Shown here in pieces: positions 43,676 to 52,669 of a stretch of 64,000 bases of DNA. The notes beneath the pieces were generated by a model that was not told where the DNA came from, did no database searches, and saw only the letters and a program-made list of their open reading frames with translations. The stretch comes from Anaerolineae bacterium. Lineage in GTDB: Bacteria; Chloroflexota; Anaerolineae; J036; Brachytrichaceae. The stretch is from positions 1 through 64,000 of the forward strand of contig CANJQH010000009.1 of assembly GCA_947476335.1 (NCBI GenBank), read 5' to 3'. The translations under genes were made by a program, and so were the position numbers. Each line of letters opens with the position of its first letter. Within the stretch, counting starts at the first letter, position 1.

Positions 43676-44467
43676 ATGAACACCGCTGCCATTTTGCAGG
43701 ACATCATCGACATCGCCCGCGGCGTCGGGCCGCTGCTGCGCGAAGGCTACGCCATATCGAACCGCCGCGAACTCGCCGTGCAATTCAAAGGCCGCTTCGA
43801 CCCGCTCACCGAGTACGACCAGCGCGCCGAAGCACACATCGTGCACGAACTGCGCAGCCGCTATCCAGGCTGGGCGATCGTGGGCGAAGAGGGCGGCGCG
43901 TATCAGGCCGAAAGCGACGGGCCCTGCTGGCACATCGACCCCATCGACGGCACGCATAATTTTTCGCACGCCGTCCCGTGGTTCTGTACCTCGATCGGCC
44001 TCGTCGTCGATGGCGCAGCACACGTCGGCGTGGTGTATGACCCGATCAATGAGCGGCTCTTCGCAGCCGGCGCCGGCCTTGGCGCCACGCTCAACGGCGC
44101 GCGCATTCACGTTTCAAAAATCGATGACCTTGGCATGTCTCTGCTTGGGACTGGCTTCCCAACCAACCGCTCATCTGAGCAAGACAACAATTTTCAGCAT
44201 TTCCTGAATTTCATGCAGCACACACAGGACGTACGGCGATTGGGCGCAGCCGCACTCGATTTATGCCTCGTCGCCTGCGGGTGGCTCGAAGGATTCTGGC
44301 AACCACAGTTGAAGACCTACGACATCGCCGCGGGCGTCATCATCGTGCAGGAAGCCGGCGGCCGTGTGACCGACCTGCGCGGCGGCGATGACATGTTCGC
44401 AGCAGGCGCGGTCTGCGCCAGCAACGGCCGCGTGCACGATGCGATGCTGACGACGTTGAAACGATAA
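43676..44467 (+). CDS. Inositol monophosphatase family protein
   Basis: The 263-residue phosphatase has the metal-binding motifs GEEGG (Glu), WHIDPIDGTHNF (two Asp) and the C-terminal YDIAAGVIIVQEAGG, the standard set for Mg2+-dependent inositol-monophosphatase-like enzymes. Bacterial members act on inositol phosphates, fructose 1,6-bisphosphate, histidinol phosphate or 3'-phosphoadenosine phosphate; the substrate cannot be chosen here. Length is typical. The gene is followed 50 bp later by a small membrane protein on the same strand. Confidence 0.88.
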   Translation: MNTAAILQDIIDIARGVGPLLREGYAISNRRELAVQFKGRFDPLTEYDQRAEAHIVHELRSRYPGWAIVGEEGGAYQAESDGPCWHIDPIDGTHNFSHAVPWFCTSIGLVVDGAAHVGVVYDPINERLFAAGAGLGATLNGARIHVSKIDDLGMSLLGTGFPTNRSSEQDNNFQHFLNFMQHTQDVRRLGAAALDLCLVACGWLEGFWQPQLKTYDIAAGVIIVQEAGGRVTDLRGGDDMFAAGAVCASNGRVHDAMLTTLKR

Positions 44468-44517
44468 CGATAAACGATAGCCGCCGCAAGCGTCGCCCCT
44501 ACCCCTACAATACGCAC

Positions 44518-45036
44518 ATGGAAGCATCCTTCGACTGCCCTGGCAATTACGTGTCGCCGACGCCAAGCACACTGCGTTGCGCGAAATGCGAACGGCCGCT
44601 GGCGGTAAAAGATGCGGTGCACACACCGACCGGCTACGTCTGCCCATATTACGTAAAGGCGCGCGTAGCAACGTTCTACAACGCAACACCGTTGCAGCAC
44701 GTGCTGGTATTTCTACTGACGCTGCCACTGGGCATGTTCACGGGCCTGGGCCTGCGGCTCATCAGCAGCATCAGCTTCCTTGCCATCATCATTTTGATGA
44801 CCGCAGCACCAGCTGCCGGCGCCGGCATCGCCGAAGTCGTGCGGCGCGTCTTCAAACGCATCCGCGGCCAGTATTTCTGGCTGGCGGCGGCGGTCGGAGT
44901 GGGGCTCGGGGCAGCGGTCGTCGTAGCAGGACCGCTACTGGCGCTGCTTGCGGGCAGATTTCCGTCGCTGATGTCCTTCCTGCCGCTGCTCGGGCTGGGT
45001 GTGCTGATCAGCGCGTTGATCGCGCGTCTGCGATGA
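44518..45036 (+). CDS. Small membrane protein with N-terminal zinc-ribbon-like Cys motif
   Basis: The 172-residue protein starts with a short soluble part holding Cys7 and then CAKCERPL and VCPYY, a possible zinc ribbon. Four hydrophobic segments follow (about 58-78, 80-100, 118-140, 146-168). The function is unknown. It ends nine bases before the family C palindrome. Confidence 0.6.
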   Translation: MEASFDCPGNYVSPTPSTLRCAKCERPLAVKDAVHTPTGYVCPYYVKARVATFYNATPLQHVLVFLLTLPLGMFTGLGLRLISSISFLAIIILMTAAPAAGAGIAEVVRRVFKRIRGQYFWLAAAVGVGLGAAVVVAGPLLALLAGRFPSLMSFLPLLGLGVLISALIARLR

Positions 45037-45045
45037 ACTCTTGTG

Positions 45046-45112
45046 ACCTACGAAACGAAGGTTTGGAACCCGTCTTCTAAGAAGACGGGTTCCAAACCTT
45101 CGTTTCGTAGGT
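45046..45112. terminator. Family C palindrome, bidirectional terminator-like hairpin
   Basis: A 67-bp perfect palindrome with a one-base loop; arms run ACCTACGAAACGAAGG, TTTGGAACCCGTCTTCT and complements. The inner AACCCGTCTTCT / AGAAGACGGGTT and the CCTTCGTTTCGTAGG end are those of the 99-bp repeats. It sits between two convergent genes, where it could block transcription from both sides. Confidence 0.65.
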
Positions 45113-45130
45113 GGGCTCGCAGGGCGGCGA

Positions 45131-47803
45131 CTACTTCGCCATGCCGCGCAGCACCGTCTGCAGGATGCCGCCGTTGCGGTAGTAGTTCACTTCCACCGGC
45201 GTGTCCAGGCGCGCAATCGCCTCGAACGTGAACACACTGCCGTCCGGCCGCGTCGCCGTCACCGTCAGCGTCTGCCGCGACTGCACGTCGCCGCTCACCG
45301 GGATGTCATACGCCTCGTCACCCTTCAGACCCAGGCTCTCCCAGCTCTGGCCCGGCAGGAACTGCAGCGGCAACACACCCATACCCACCAGGTTGTTGCG
45401 ATGAATGCGCTCGTAGCTCTCCGCGATCACTGCGCGCACGCCCAGCAGGTTGCTGCCCTTCGCCGCCCAGTCGCGCGACGAGCCGGTGCCATATTCTTTG
45501 CCCGCCAACACCACGAGCTGCACACCATCAGCCTTGTACTTCATCGCCGCGTCGTAGATCGACATCGTCTCGCCCGTCGCGTGATACTTCGTTACGCCAC
45601 CCTCAATTCCGGGCACCAGCAGGTTCTTCAACCGAATGTTCGCAAACGTGCCGCGCGTCATGATTTTGTCATTGCCGCGCCGCGCACCGTACTGGTTGAA
45701 ATCGTCCTTCTCCACACCCGCCGCCGCCAGCCACTGCCCAGCCGGCGAATTTAACGCAATGTCGCCTGCAGGCGAAATGTGATCGGTCGTGATCGAATCA
45801 CCGAACATGCCGAGCACACGCGCACCCAGCACCGGCTGTACCGGCGCCGGCGTCAGCGTCAGCCCGTCAAAGTACGGCGGCTCCTGGATGTACGTGCTCG
45901 TGTCGTCCCATACGTACAGCTGCCCTTCAGCGCCGCTGATCTTCTGCCACTCCGCCGTGCCATCGAATGCCGCACCGTACTGGCTGGCGAACATATCAGG
46001 CCGAATGTGGCTCTCGATCGCTTCCTGAATTTCCTGCTGCGTCGGCCAGATGTCCTTCAAATACACCGGCTGCCCATCACTGCCCATGCCGATCGGCTCG
46101 CTCGTCAGATCTTTGTCGGTCGTCCCAGCCAGCGCATACGCCACCACCAGTGGCGGCGACGCCAGGTAGTTCGCCTTCACCAGCGGATGCACACGACCTT
46201 CAAAGTTGCGGTTGCCGCTGATCACCGCGCTCGTCACAATGTTGCTCTCGCTCACCGCCTTCGCCACCGCCACCGGCAACGGGCCTGAGTTGCCGATACA
46301 CGTCGTGCAGCCATAGCCAATCACGTTGAAGCCCAGCATCTCCAACGGCTCGATCAGGCCAGCATCCTTCAAATACTCGGTCACCACCTTCGAACCCGGC
46401 GCCAGCGACGTCTTCACGTACGCCGGCACGCGCAGACCTTTCGCCACCGCCTTCTGCGCCAGCAAACCCGCGCCCAGCATCACGCTCGGGTTGCTCGTGT
46501 TCGTGCAGCTCGTGATCGCGGCAATCACCACCGCACCATGCTTCAGCGTCAGTTCGCCGTTCGTCTTCACCGTCGCAGTGTTACCTAGCTCTTCTTCCTT
46601 CAAGCCAAAGCCACGGTCTTTCGTCGGCGCAGTCAACGCAGCGTTGAACGTCTTCTTCACCTGCGTCAGCGCCACGCGGTCCTGCGGGCGCTTCGGACCG
46701 GCCACGCTCGGCTCGACCGTGCTCAGATCCAACTCCAATGAATCGGTGAACACAGGGTCTGCCAAATCATCAGTGCGAAAAAGTCCCTGTGCCTTGGCAT
46801 ACGCTTCGGTCAGATTAGCCTCGGCACTGCGGTTCGTCGCGCGCAGATAACGTAGGCTCTCTTCGTCGATCGGGAAGTAGCCCATCGTCGCGCCATACTC
46901 CGGCGCCATGTTCGCAATCGTCGCGCGATCCGCCAGGCTCATGCTGCTCAGACCCGGGCCGTAGAACTCGACGAATTTTTCAACCACGCCCTTCTTGCGC
47001 AGCATCTGCACCACCGTCAGCGTCAGGTCCGTCGCCGTCACACCTTCGCGCAGCGAGCCCGACACTTTGAAGCCGATCACTTCCGGCATCACCAAATACA
47101 GCGGCTGGCCAACCATGACCGCCTCTGCCTCAATGCCGCCAACGCCCCAGCCCACCACACCGAGGCCGTTGATCATCGTCGTATGCGAGTCAGTGCCCAC
47201 CAGCGTGTCAGGAAACGCCACCCCATCCTTCACGAACGTCACCGCCGCAAGATATTCCAAGTTCACTTGATGCACGATGCCGGTCCCAGGCGGCACCACA
47301 CGAAAATTCTGCAGCGCCTTCTGGCCCCATTTTGCAAACTGGTAACGCTCGTTGTTGCGGCTAAATTCCATCGCCAGGTTCTTCACAGCCGCATCTTTCG
47401 TGCCGAAGTAATCGACCTGCACCGAGTGATCGATCACCATATCGACGGGCACGAGCGGATTGACCTTCGCCGGATCAGCACCCAATCGCGCCAGCGCACT
47501 GCGCATCGCCGCAAGGTCGACGAGGCACGGCACACCCGAGAAGTCCTGCAAAATCACGCGCGCAGGCTTGAACGGCAGCTCGCTCTGGCCGACGTCCTTC
47601 GCATTCCAATTCGCCAGCCGACGCACATCAGCGTCTGTGATTTCAAAGTTATCGCACTGGCGCAGCGCCTGTTCGAGCATGACCTTGATCGAGCGCGGCA
47701 AGCTGACTACCTGCGGCCCGAGCGCATTGATGTCATAGTAGCGCACAGAATCGGCGCCGGCGATGTGCAGTTCACGCACAGTGGAAGAAAAAGGATTGCT
47801 CAT
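45131..47803 (-). CDS. acnA: Aconitate hydratase A
   Basis: The 890-residue enzyme isomerises citrate to isocitrate in the TCA cycle. Cys ligands of the 4Fe-4S cluster are in [14 protein letters not shown] and [28 protein letters not shown] and the C-terminal [12 protein letters not shown] substrate loop are present. Length and order fit AcnA. Start 47803 (MSNPFSST) is preferred over a longer frame. A 42-codon reading frame lies upstream on the same strand. Confidence 0.96.
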   Translation of the reverse strand: MSNPFSSTVRELHIAGADSVRYYDINALGPQVVSLPRSIKVMLEQALRQCDNFEITDADVRRLANWNAKDVGQSELPFKPARVILQDFSGVPCLVDLAAMRSALARLGADPAKVNPLVPVDMVIDHSVQVDYFGTKDAAVKNLAMEFSRNNERYQFAKWGQKALQNFRVVPPGTGIVHQVNLEYLAAVTFVKDGVAFPDTLVGTDSHTTMINGLGVVGWGVGGIEAEAVMVGQPLYLVMPEVIGFKVSGSLREGVTATDLTLTVVQMLRKKGVVEKFVEFYGPGLSSMSLADRATIANMAPEYGATMGYFPIDEESLRYLRATNRSAEANLTEAYAKAQGLFRTDDLADPVFTDSLELDLSTVEPSVAGPKRPQDRVALTQVKKTFNAALTAPTKDRGFGLKEEELGNTATVKTNGELTLKHGAVVIAAITSCTNTSNPSVMLGAGLLAQKAVAKGLRVPAYVKTSLAPGSKVVTEYLKDAGLIEPLEMLGFNVIGYGCTTCIGNSGPLPVAVAKAVSESNIVTSAVISGNRNFEGRVHPLVKANYLASPPLVVAYALAGTTDKDLTSEPIGMGSDGQPVYLKDIWPTQQEIQEAIESHIRPDMFASQYGAAFDGTAEWQKISGAEGQLYVWDDTSTYIQEPPYFDGLTLTPAPVQPVLGARVLGMFGDSITTDHISPAGDIALNSPAGQWLAAAGVEKDDFNQYGARRGNDKIMTRGTFANIRLKNLLVPGIEGGVTKYHATGETMSIYDAAMKYKADGVQLVVLAGKEYGTGSSRDWAAKGSNLLGVRAVIAESYERIHRNNLVGMGVLPLQFLPGQSWESLGLKGDEAYDIPVSGDVQSRQTLTVTATRPDGSVFTFEAIARLDTPVEVNYYRNGGILQTVLRGMAK

Positions 47804-47926
47804 AAAAAACTCGTTTTGCTGAAAATGGGGCGCCCGATTGTTCGAATCGATGCGCCAGGGATGATCAGTACACCTCCGCAACAAACGCGGAAGGGACGAA
47901 ATAATAACGGGGAGAGTCGCCCGCGT

Positions 47927-48055
47927 TCAGCGCAGCGATAAACCGATGATCGATTTAAAATGCTCGATCACAGCACCCTTGTCACTGAAGTTGCACAGAC
48001 GCGCACGCTCGCTGTAGGCGAGGCGGAACCGGAGACGACTCTGCAGCAGCGACAT
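47927..48055 (-). CDS. Possible 42-residue small protein upstream of acnA
   Basis: ATG 48053-48055 follows AGGA at a nine-base distance and reads MSLLQSRLRFRLAYSERARL, continuing for 42 residues to TGA. Third codon positions are mostly G or C, as in neighbouring genes. A TAAAAT -10-like box (minus strand, 48083-48088) with a weak TTGCGG -35 lies upstream. The peptide is basic with no similarity I recognise. It might be a leader peptide for acnA, a real small protein or chance. Confidence 0.35.
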   Translation of the reverse strand: MSLLQSRLRFRLAYSERARLCNFSDKGAVIEHFKSIIGLSLR

Positions 48056-48151
48056 AGTGTGTGTTCCTGAAATGCGAAGGTAATTTTAGCGCGAATGCGA
48101 AACGCCGCAAATAGAAGCCCATCGGGTGCATCGGACCCATCCGCTCCGTCT

Positions 48152-48994
48152 ATGATCATCTCCATGCTCGACCAGCTCATCGACATCAATCTCGGCGATA
48201 TCTGTGATTCGCTCGGTGTGCGCCGCAGCGTCCTCACAGATGCGCTATTCCGCAAACCAGCGGTTCGATTCGCCCAGCAAATGACGGCGTTTAATGAACG
48301 CATCGGCGTGCACGGCTTGCGCGCGGCATCGTCATGGATCACCGGGGAGCTTGCCGGCCAGATCGATGTGCGCGGCATCGAACATATCCCGGCCAGCGGC
48401 CCGCTGCTCATAGTCTCGAATCATCCGGGCCTAACCGACACGGTCGATTTGTTCGCCTCCATCCCACGCGACGATCTGCGCATTGTGGCTGCGCATCGGC
48501 CATTCCTCGCGGCGCTGCCGAATCTGGCGCCACAACTAGTCTTCGTGCGTGAAGACGCCGGCGCGCGCATGAGCGCCTTCCGCAGCATCGTCGCCGAGCT
48601 GAAGGCCGGCCGCGCCGTGCTGACTTTTCCAGCCGGCCGCATAGAACCAGATCCGGCGCAGCGCCGCGATGCCGCGCGCGAATCGCTGACAAGCTGGAAC
48701 GAGAGCACAGGCCTGCTGGCGCGCCTCGCACCCGAAACGACGATTGTGCCGGTCATCGTCCGCGGCGTCTTCGACCCGACCGCATATCGCCATCCACTCG
48801 CCCGCATCAAACGAACACTGCCGGATCGCGAACGCATGGCGGCGATGCTGCAGGTCATGCTTCCTGCGCTGCAGCACAACACCATCCGGCTGGATTTCGG
48901 CCCACCACTGTATGCAGCTCACATGGCCGCAGCCGGCGACGACGCCACTGCGATCACCGCTCGCATTCGCGCCGCTGCCGGCAACCTGCTGTAA
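48152..48994 (+). CDS. 1-acyl-sn-glycerol-3-phosphate acyltransferase-like (PlsC family)
   Basis: The protein has 280 residues from the chosen start. The catalytic HX4D box is seen as VSNHPGLTDT, and the phosphate-binding TFPAGRIEP motif follows, as in PlsC-type acyltransferases. It may acylate lysophosphatidate or another lipid alcohol at the membrane. There is no clear transmembrane helix, which departs from typical PlsC. Met at 48152 or 48164 is preferred over 48095 because the preceding residues are Ser/Pro-rich and the ribosome-binding context is poor. Confidence 0.75.
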   Translation: MIISMLDQLIDINLGDICDSLGVRRSVLTDALFRKPAVRFAQQMTAFNERIGVHGLRAASSWITGELAGQIDVRGIEHIPASGPLLIVSNHPGLTDTVDLFASIPRDDLRIVAAHRPFLAALPNLAPQLVFVREDAGARMSAFRSIVAELKAGRAVLTFPAGRIEPDPAQRRDAARESLTSWNESTGLLARLAPETTIVPVIVRGVFDPTAYRHPLARIKRTLPDRERMAAMLQVMLPALQHNTIRLDFGPPLYAAHMAAAGDDATAITARIRAAAGNLL

Positions 48995-48996
48995 CG

Positions 48997-49842
48997 CTAT
49001 CGAGCGCGCCCGACGAAATCGAGCTGGTGCGCAAGATAGATCAGCTCACCGCGCGCCACCTGCGCGCGCCGCGCATTCAGCCACGTGCGAAAACGCGACG
49101 CATTAATTTCCGAGCGTGCGCCGACGGACTCTTCAAAAAATCCGAGGATGCACCCGAGAAAAAAAGCGTCATCATGCGCATATTCATTTTCTTCAGCACA
49201 TACGACCCAGTCTGATGAACCACTCGCCATGATGTGCGCGCCCGCTGCGCGCAGATGCATGAACAAATTACTGCCGCTGTGGCTGTCCCCAGAGCGCACA
49301 CCATCGATGACGCGCTCATCCATCGTGCGGTGATACAACGCCTCGATTTCTTCGTCATACGACGCGTCGATCTGCGGCAGCAGTTTTGTAACGCCATCAA
49401 AGTTGATGGTGAAATAAAACAGGCCGCCCGGCTTCAACGCGCGCAACGCAAGCGGCACGATGCTTTTCAATTCAAACAAATCCAGAAACGCATTCGCAAT
49501 GAGAACATCCCACACACCCGTCTGCGTATGCAGAAATTCGCGCGCATCGATCGCCAGCGCATTCACCTCGAACGGCAACGCCGCACAGCGACGGCGCGCC
49601 TCAGTGATCACATGCGGCTGCTCGTCGATCAACATGTATTCCGGAAGCGCAGACCCGAATGCACCGCGCTCCGCCAGCCGCTGTGCCATCGTGCCGATGC
49701 CGCCACCCAGCTCGAGCACGCGCAGGCGCGCACCCGCTGCAGCAAGCTCAGAGACAAAGCGCGCATACACATGCGCATTCAGCGAGCGGTCATCAAGGCT
49801 TTTCTTCGCCGCAAGATATCGGATGAACTCATCGTCGGTCAT
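48997..49842 (-). CDS. Class I SAM-dependent methyltransferase
   Basis: The 281-residue enzyme has the SAM-binding motif LRVLELGGGIGTMAQRL and the motif II/III region WDVLIANAFLDLF and ALKPGGLFYFTIN. The N-terminus MTDDEFIRYLAAKKSLDDRS resembles methyltransferases I recall beside PTPS/GTP-cyclohydrolase II clusters. ATG 49842 lies inside the 3' end of the glycosyltransferase gene (14-bp overlap), so the two are coupled. As last gene of the putative pterin/diaminopyrimidine operon it may methylate the pathway product. Confidence 0.8.
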   Translation of the reverse strand: MTDDEFIRYLAAKKSLDDRSLNAHVYARFVSELAAAGARLRVLELGGGIGTMAQRLAERGAFGSALPEYMLIDEQPHVITEARRRCAALPFEVNALAIDAREFLHTQTGVWDVLIANAFLDLFELKSIVPLALRALKPGGLFYFTINFDGVTKLLPQIDASYDEEIEALYHRTMDERVIDGVRSGDSHSGSNLFMHLRAAGAHIMASGSSDWVVCAEENEYAHDDAFFLGCILGFFEESVGARSEINASRFRTWLNARRAQVARGELIYLAHQLDFVGRAR

Positions 49843-50926
49843 TGACACGCTCCCCCATACTTTCCACACGTTCCACACGTTCCACAAGAAAACTGCGAAT
49901 CGCCGCAGCACTGTCCACCCAGCGTGGATGCGCCGCACCACGCGCGCACGCGGCACGGCCGAGCCGTCGCCGCTGCTCCGGATCGAACAGTCTCTGAATC
50001 GCCGCAGCCGTCGCCGCCGGATTTTCCGGCGGCACGAGATACCCTTCGACATCGTCGTACACGATCTCTCCAGCCGCACCCGCCGTCGAAGCAATCACGG
50101 GCAACCCAGCCGCCATCGCCTCCAGATAAACGATGCCAAAGCCTTCATACTGCGACGGTGCTACGAGCGCGTCCGCACTCGCATAGCAGCGCGCCAGCTC
50201 TGCATCATCAAGTCGCCCGCGCCAGCGCACGCGTGCGCCAAAGCCGGCCACATTCGCAATGTGCCGACAGCGCGCAGCGTACGCCGGATCTACATCATCC
50301 CGACCAATCACATCGAGCGTCCAATCACCGCACACATCACGCAATGCCGTCAGCGTCGTGTGTAGTCCTTTGCGTTCGATCAGATTTCCCACCGCCAGCA
50401 GGCGCAGCGCACCAGTCGTACTTTCCTCGCGCACAAAGACAGGCAGATGATCTGCAGCCGGATATGCCACAACATGCGCACGCCCAGCGCCGACCAGCGC
50501 ATGCACGCTCGCACGCGTCGCATTGCTGTTAAACACAAACGCATCACAGCTGCGCAAATACGCACGTTCGACAACACGGTACATCGCAAGCAGTGCGCTC
50601 GAATGCGTCTCACTCACGCGCAGGTGATGCACGATCGACACGATCGGCGCACGATCGCGCATTCGCCGCAGCAGCGCATTTGCCCGCAGCAGCGACGGAT
50701 GGTTCAGCTCGTCCTGCAGCCACACATCAACGGTCGCATCACACATCCGCCTCGCAAATGCGGTCGATACATTGTCCGCACAATGACGCGCGTAGTTTCG
50801 CCACGGCAGCGAATAGATCTGCACATCGTCGCCGCACGCACGCAGATGCGCAACGAGCATGCGGTCATACAGATAACCACCCGACAGCGTGTCGAGCGCG
50901 CCATAGATCACCAGACCAATACGCAC
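49829..50926 (-). CDS. Glycosyltransferase, family 4 type
   Basis: The 365-residue GT-B enzyme starts VRIGLVIYGALDTLSGGYLY (GTG 50926, preceded by GAGGA). It has NLIERKGLHTTLTAL and the donor-binding VAPSQYEGFGIVYLEAMAAG. The gene lies between the PTPS-like and methyltransferase genes with overlap on the downstream side. By position it may glycosylate a pterin or pyrimidine, by analogy with pterin glycosylation in photosynthetic bacteria. Envelope glycan synthesis is the alternative. A 9-bp repeat TTCCACACG near the 3' end encodes VERVER. Confidence 0.82.
   Translation of the reverse strand: MRIGLVIYGALDTLSGGYLYDRMLVAHLRACGDDVQIYSLPWRNYARHCADNVSTAFARRMCDATVDVWLQDELNHPSLLRANALLRRMRDRAPIVSIVHHLRVSETHSSALLAMYRVVERAYLRSCDAFVFNSNATRASVHALVGAGRAHVVAYPAADHLPVFVREESTTGALRLLAVGNLIERKGLHTTLTALRDVCGDWTLDVIGRDDVDPAYAARCRHIANVAGFGARVRWRGRLDDAELARCYASADALVAPSQYEGFGIVYLEAMAAGLPVIASTAGAAGEIVYDDVEGYLVPPENPAATAAAIQRLFDPEQRRRLGRAACARGAAHPRWVDSAAAIRSFLVERVERVESMGERVNDRR
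49862..49888 (+). repeat. 9-bp tandem repeat in the 3' end of the GT4 gene
   Basis: TTCCACACG twice plus TTCCACAAG, encoding a VERVER-type stretch on the minus strand. Confidence 0.75.
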
Positions 50927-50934
50927 GTCTGTCC

Positions 50935-51321
50935 TCAGCCCATCCCGACCGCGCGTCGATACGACGCCCAGGCGATTTCGTTTTCCCAAATCTGCACCGT
51001 AACTGAGTCCAGATTTCCCGCGCGGATCTGCGCAGTGAACATCTCCCACAGAATGCGGCAAAAGTGTTCGACGCTCGGATTCAGTCCGACGAATTCAGGT
51101 TCATCGTTCAACAACTTGTCTTTGAAGCGCGCCACCAGCCCATTCAGCGCGCGCTCGATGTCGACGATGTCGACAAGATAACCGTGCACATCCAGGCTCG
51201 CACCATGCAGCTGCACTTCAACCACATAGTGATGCGAATGCTTGAAGTTCTCCGGCCCCCAGTCGCCGCCAATCAAAAAGTGCTGTGCGACGAAGTCGCG
51301 CTTTACTGCTACTGTGTACAT
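50935..51321 (-). CDS. Divergent 6-pyruvoyl-tetrahydropterin synthase/QueD-family protein
   Basis: The 128-residue T-fold protein keeps the zinc triad His14 (VAQHFL), His28 and His30 (KHSHHY). The pterin-anchoring Glu residues remain in NPSVEHF and VQIWENE. The catalytic Cys that normally lies four residues before the first His of HxH is Glu24, and the usual Asp-His of the relay reads KDKLLND. Glu in place of Cys is known from PTPS-III enzymes, which form 6-hydroxymethyl-dihydropterin. No queC, queE or folE is near; instead GTP cyclohydrolase II lies upstream. The start at 51321 is used because the longer frame is MITE sequence. Reaction unknown. Confidence 0.85.
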   Translation of the reverse strand: MYTVAVKRDFVAQHFLIGGDWGPENFKHSHHYVVEVQLHGASLDVHGYLVDIVDIERALNGLVARFKDKLLNDEPEFVGLNPSVEHFCRILWEMFTAQIRAGNLDSVTVQIWENEIAWASYRRAVGMG

Positions 51322-51360
51322 ATTTTTTACCTCTGTGCTCTCGGCTCTCACTAAATTTTT

Positions 51361-51442
51361 GTACCTACTCAGGCCAGCTATTTTTCCAACGCGAAACACG
51401 CGCATGTTTCGCGTTGGAAAACCAGATGGCTTGAGTCGTTAC
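51361..51442 (+). mobile_element. Family A MITE, 82-bp short-stem variant
   Basis: GTACCTACTCAGGCC and GCTTGAGTCGTTAC enclose the palindrome CCAACGCGAAACACGCGCAT / ATGTTTCGCGTTGG, which lacks the long T/C-rich stem. It lies between the epimerase and PTPS-like genes. No clear target duplication. Confidence 0.8.
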
Positions 51443-51474
51443 GAAATAAGTAATTGACCGGCCTGAGTCGTTAC
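51443..51474 (+). mobile_element. Family A terminal fragment
   Basis: GACCGGCCTGAGTCGTTAC is a right-end fragment directly beside the 82-bp variant. Confidence 0.6.
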
Positions 51475-51485
51475 CCATTTCCTAA

Positions 51486-52472
51486 TCACGATCTCCCATC
51501 GCGCCGTGAAGCAAATTCAGTCAGAGCCAAAAAGTTGCCAGCGATCAGCCATTCCACGGATTCCTGCACCGCCTGCAGCGAACTGTAGCGCGGCTCGTAG
51601 CCGAGCGCACGCCGGGCTTTTTCGATGCTGCAGTTCGGGCTGTGTGCGATGTGGTCCCACGTAGCCTGTGCCTCTTTTTCACTCACAGTTGTGCGCCAGT
51701 TTTCCCACGAAAGAAATTCGAGATTCGGCTCCGCACCGAACCACGCTGCCATCGCCTCGGCGTAACCGCGCAGCGTCAATGCCTGCGCAGACACCACGTG
51801 AAAACTTTCTCCAATGGAAATCGAGCGGTGCTCGATCACGCGTTGAAACGCCTGCGCCACATCATCGGCATGCACATGATGTACCGTTTCCATGCCGAAA
51901 TTCGGCAGCAATAGTTTTTCACCACGCGCCAGCTGTGCAAATACGCGCGGATCGAAATGACCGGCCGGATTCAGCGGCGCCCAGCCCGGCCCAACAATGT
52001 GGCCCGGGTGCAACAGCGTGGCCGGGAATCCGCTGCGGCGCGCCTGATCGAGCAGATACGATTCGATCGCAGCCTTGCGAATGCCATACTCACCGAACGG
52101 CCGCTTCGGCTCATCTTCAGTCGTCGGCACACGCACGCTCAGGCCATGCGTCCAGATCGTGCCGCAATGCAGAAAATGCTGCACTTTGCCGCGCAGCGCC
52201 TCGACAAGCTGCTGTGCACTCTCCAGCGTAAAGCAAATCATGTCGATCACTACGTCGCCGCCCAGCGCCGCAATACGATCACCGAAATCGCCTGTGCGCT
52301 CCGCTGCGTCACGATCGATCTGCACATCCCGCACACGCGCCCACGCAGCATGCGCAGAATACGGCCGTGCCTGCCCGCGCGACACATTCACCACCGTGTG
52401 CCCCGCCTCAACGAGCCGCGGCACAAGATATGTGCCCACATGTCCCTTGCCACCAATCACGATTACGTTCAT
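51486..52472 (-). CDS. NAD-dependent epimerase/dehydratase family protein
   Basis: The 328-residue extended-SDR-like protein has the Rossmann motif VIGGKGHVGTYL and a substrate domain with GEYGIRKAAIE (the usual Tyr-x3-Lys appears as YGIRK) and LLHPGHIVGPG. Such proteins act on nucleotide-sugars or other NAD-dependent redox substrates. It lies inside the minus-strand run between the Zn-dehydrogenase and PTPS-like genes, with MITEs on both sides. Its role in the pathway is unknown. Confidence 0.8.
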   Translation of the reverse strand: MNVIVIGGKGHVGTYLVPRLVEAGHTVVNVSRGQARPYSAHAAWARVRDVQIDRDAAERTGDFGDRIAALGGDVVIDMICFTLESAQQLVEALRGKVQHFLHCGTIWTHGLSVRVPTTEDEPKRPFGEYGIRKAAIESYLLDQARRSGFPATLLHPGHIVGPGWAPLNPAGHFDPRVFAQLARGEKLLLPNFGMETVHHVHADDVAQAFQRVIEHRSISIGESFHVVSAQALTLRGYAEAMAAWFGAEPNLEFLSWENWRTTVSEKEAQATWDHIAHSPNCSIEKARRALGYEPRYSSLQAVQESVEWLIAGNFLALTEFASRRDGRS

Positions 52473-52491
52473 TTTTTCCTGCTGTTGTTGC

Positions 52492-52550
52492 GCAACTACT
52501 CAGGCCGGTCAGTTTCGCAGAAAATATCAACTTAGGCCTGCGTAATTAGC
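52492..52550 (+). mobile_element. 59-bp miniature family A derivative
   Basis: GCAACTACTCAGGCC and AGGCCTGCGTAATTAGC flank a short centre containing GTTTCGCAGAAAATA. The long stem is missing. Confidence 0.7.
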
Positions 52551-52556
52551 GTTATG

Positions 52557-52666
52557 GTAAATATTCAGGCCCAAATCAGTATTTCCCGCGAAACACACTA
52601 TTCTCTCCCTTCGGGGGAGAGAATAGTGTGTTTCGCGTTGGAAAAATGGCTGACCTGAGTAGTTGC
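52557..52666 (+). mobile_element. Family A MITE (110 bp) with near-perfect target duplication
   Basis: Termini GTAAATATTCAGGCC and GACCTGAGTAGTTGC are slightly decayed. GCGTTATG (52549-52556) and GCGTTATA (52667-52674) match at seven of eight positions. The right duplication overlaps the end of the dehydrogenase gene. Confidence 0.9.
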
Positions 52667-52669
52667 GCG

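Noticed and set aside
50935-51321. Queuosine pathway QueD
   Set aside because: No queC, queE or queF lies nearby and the catalytic Cys is absent; the neighbours point to a different pathway.
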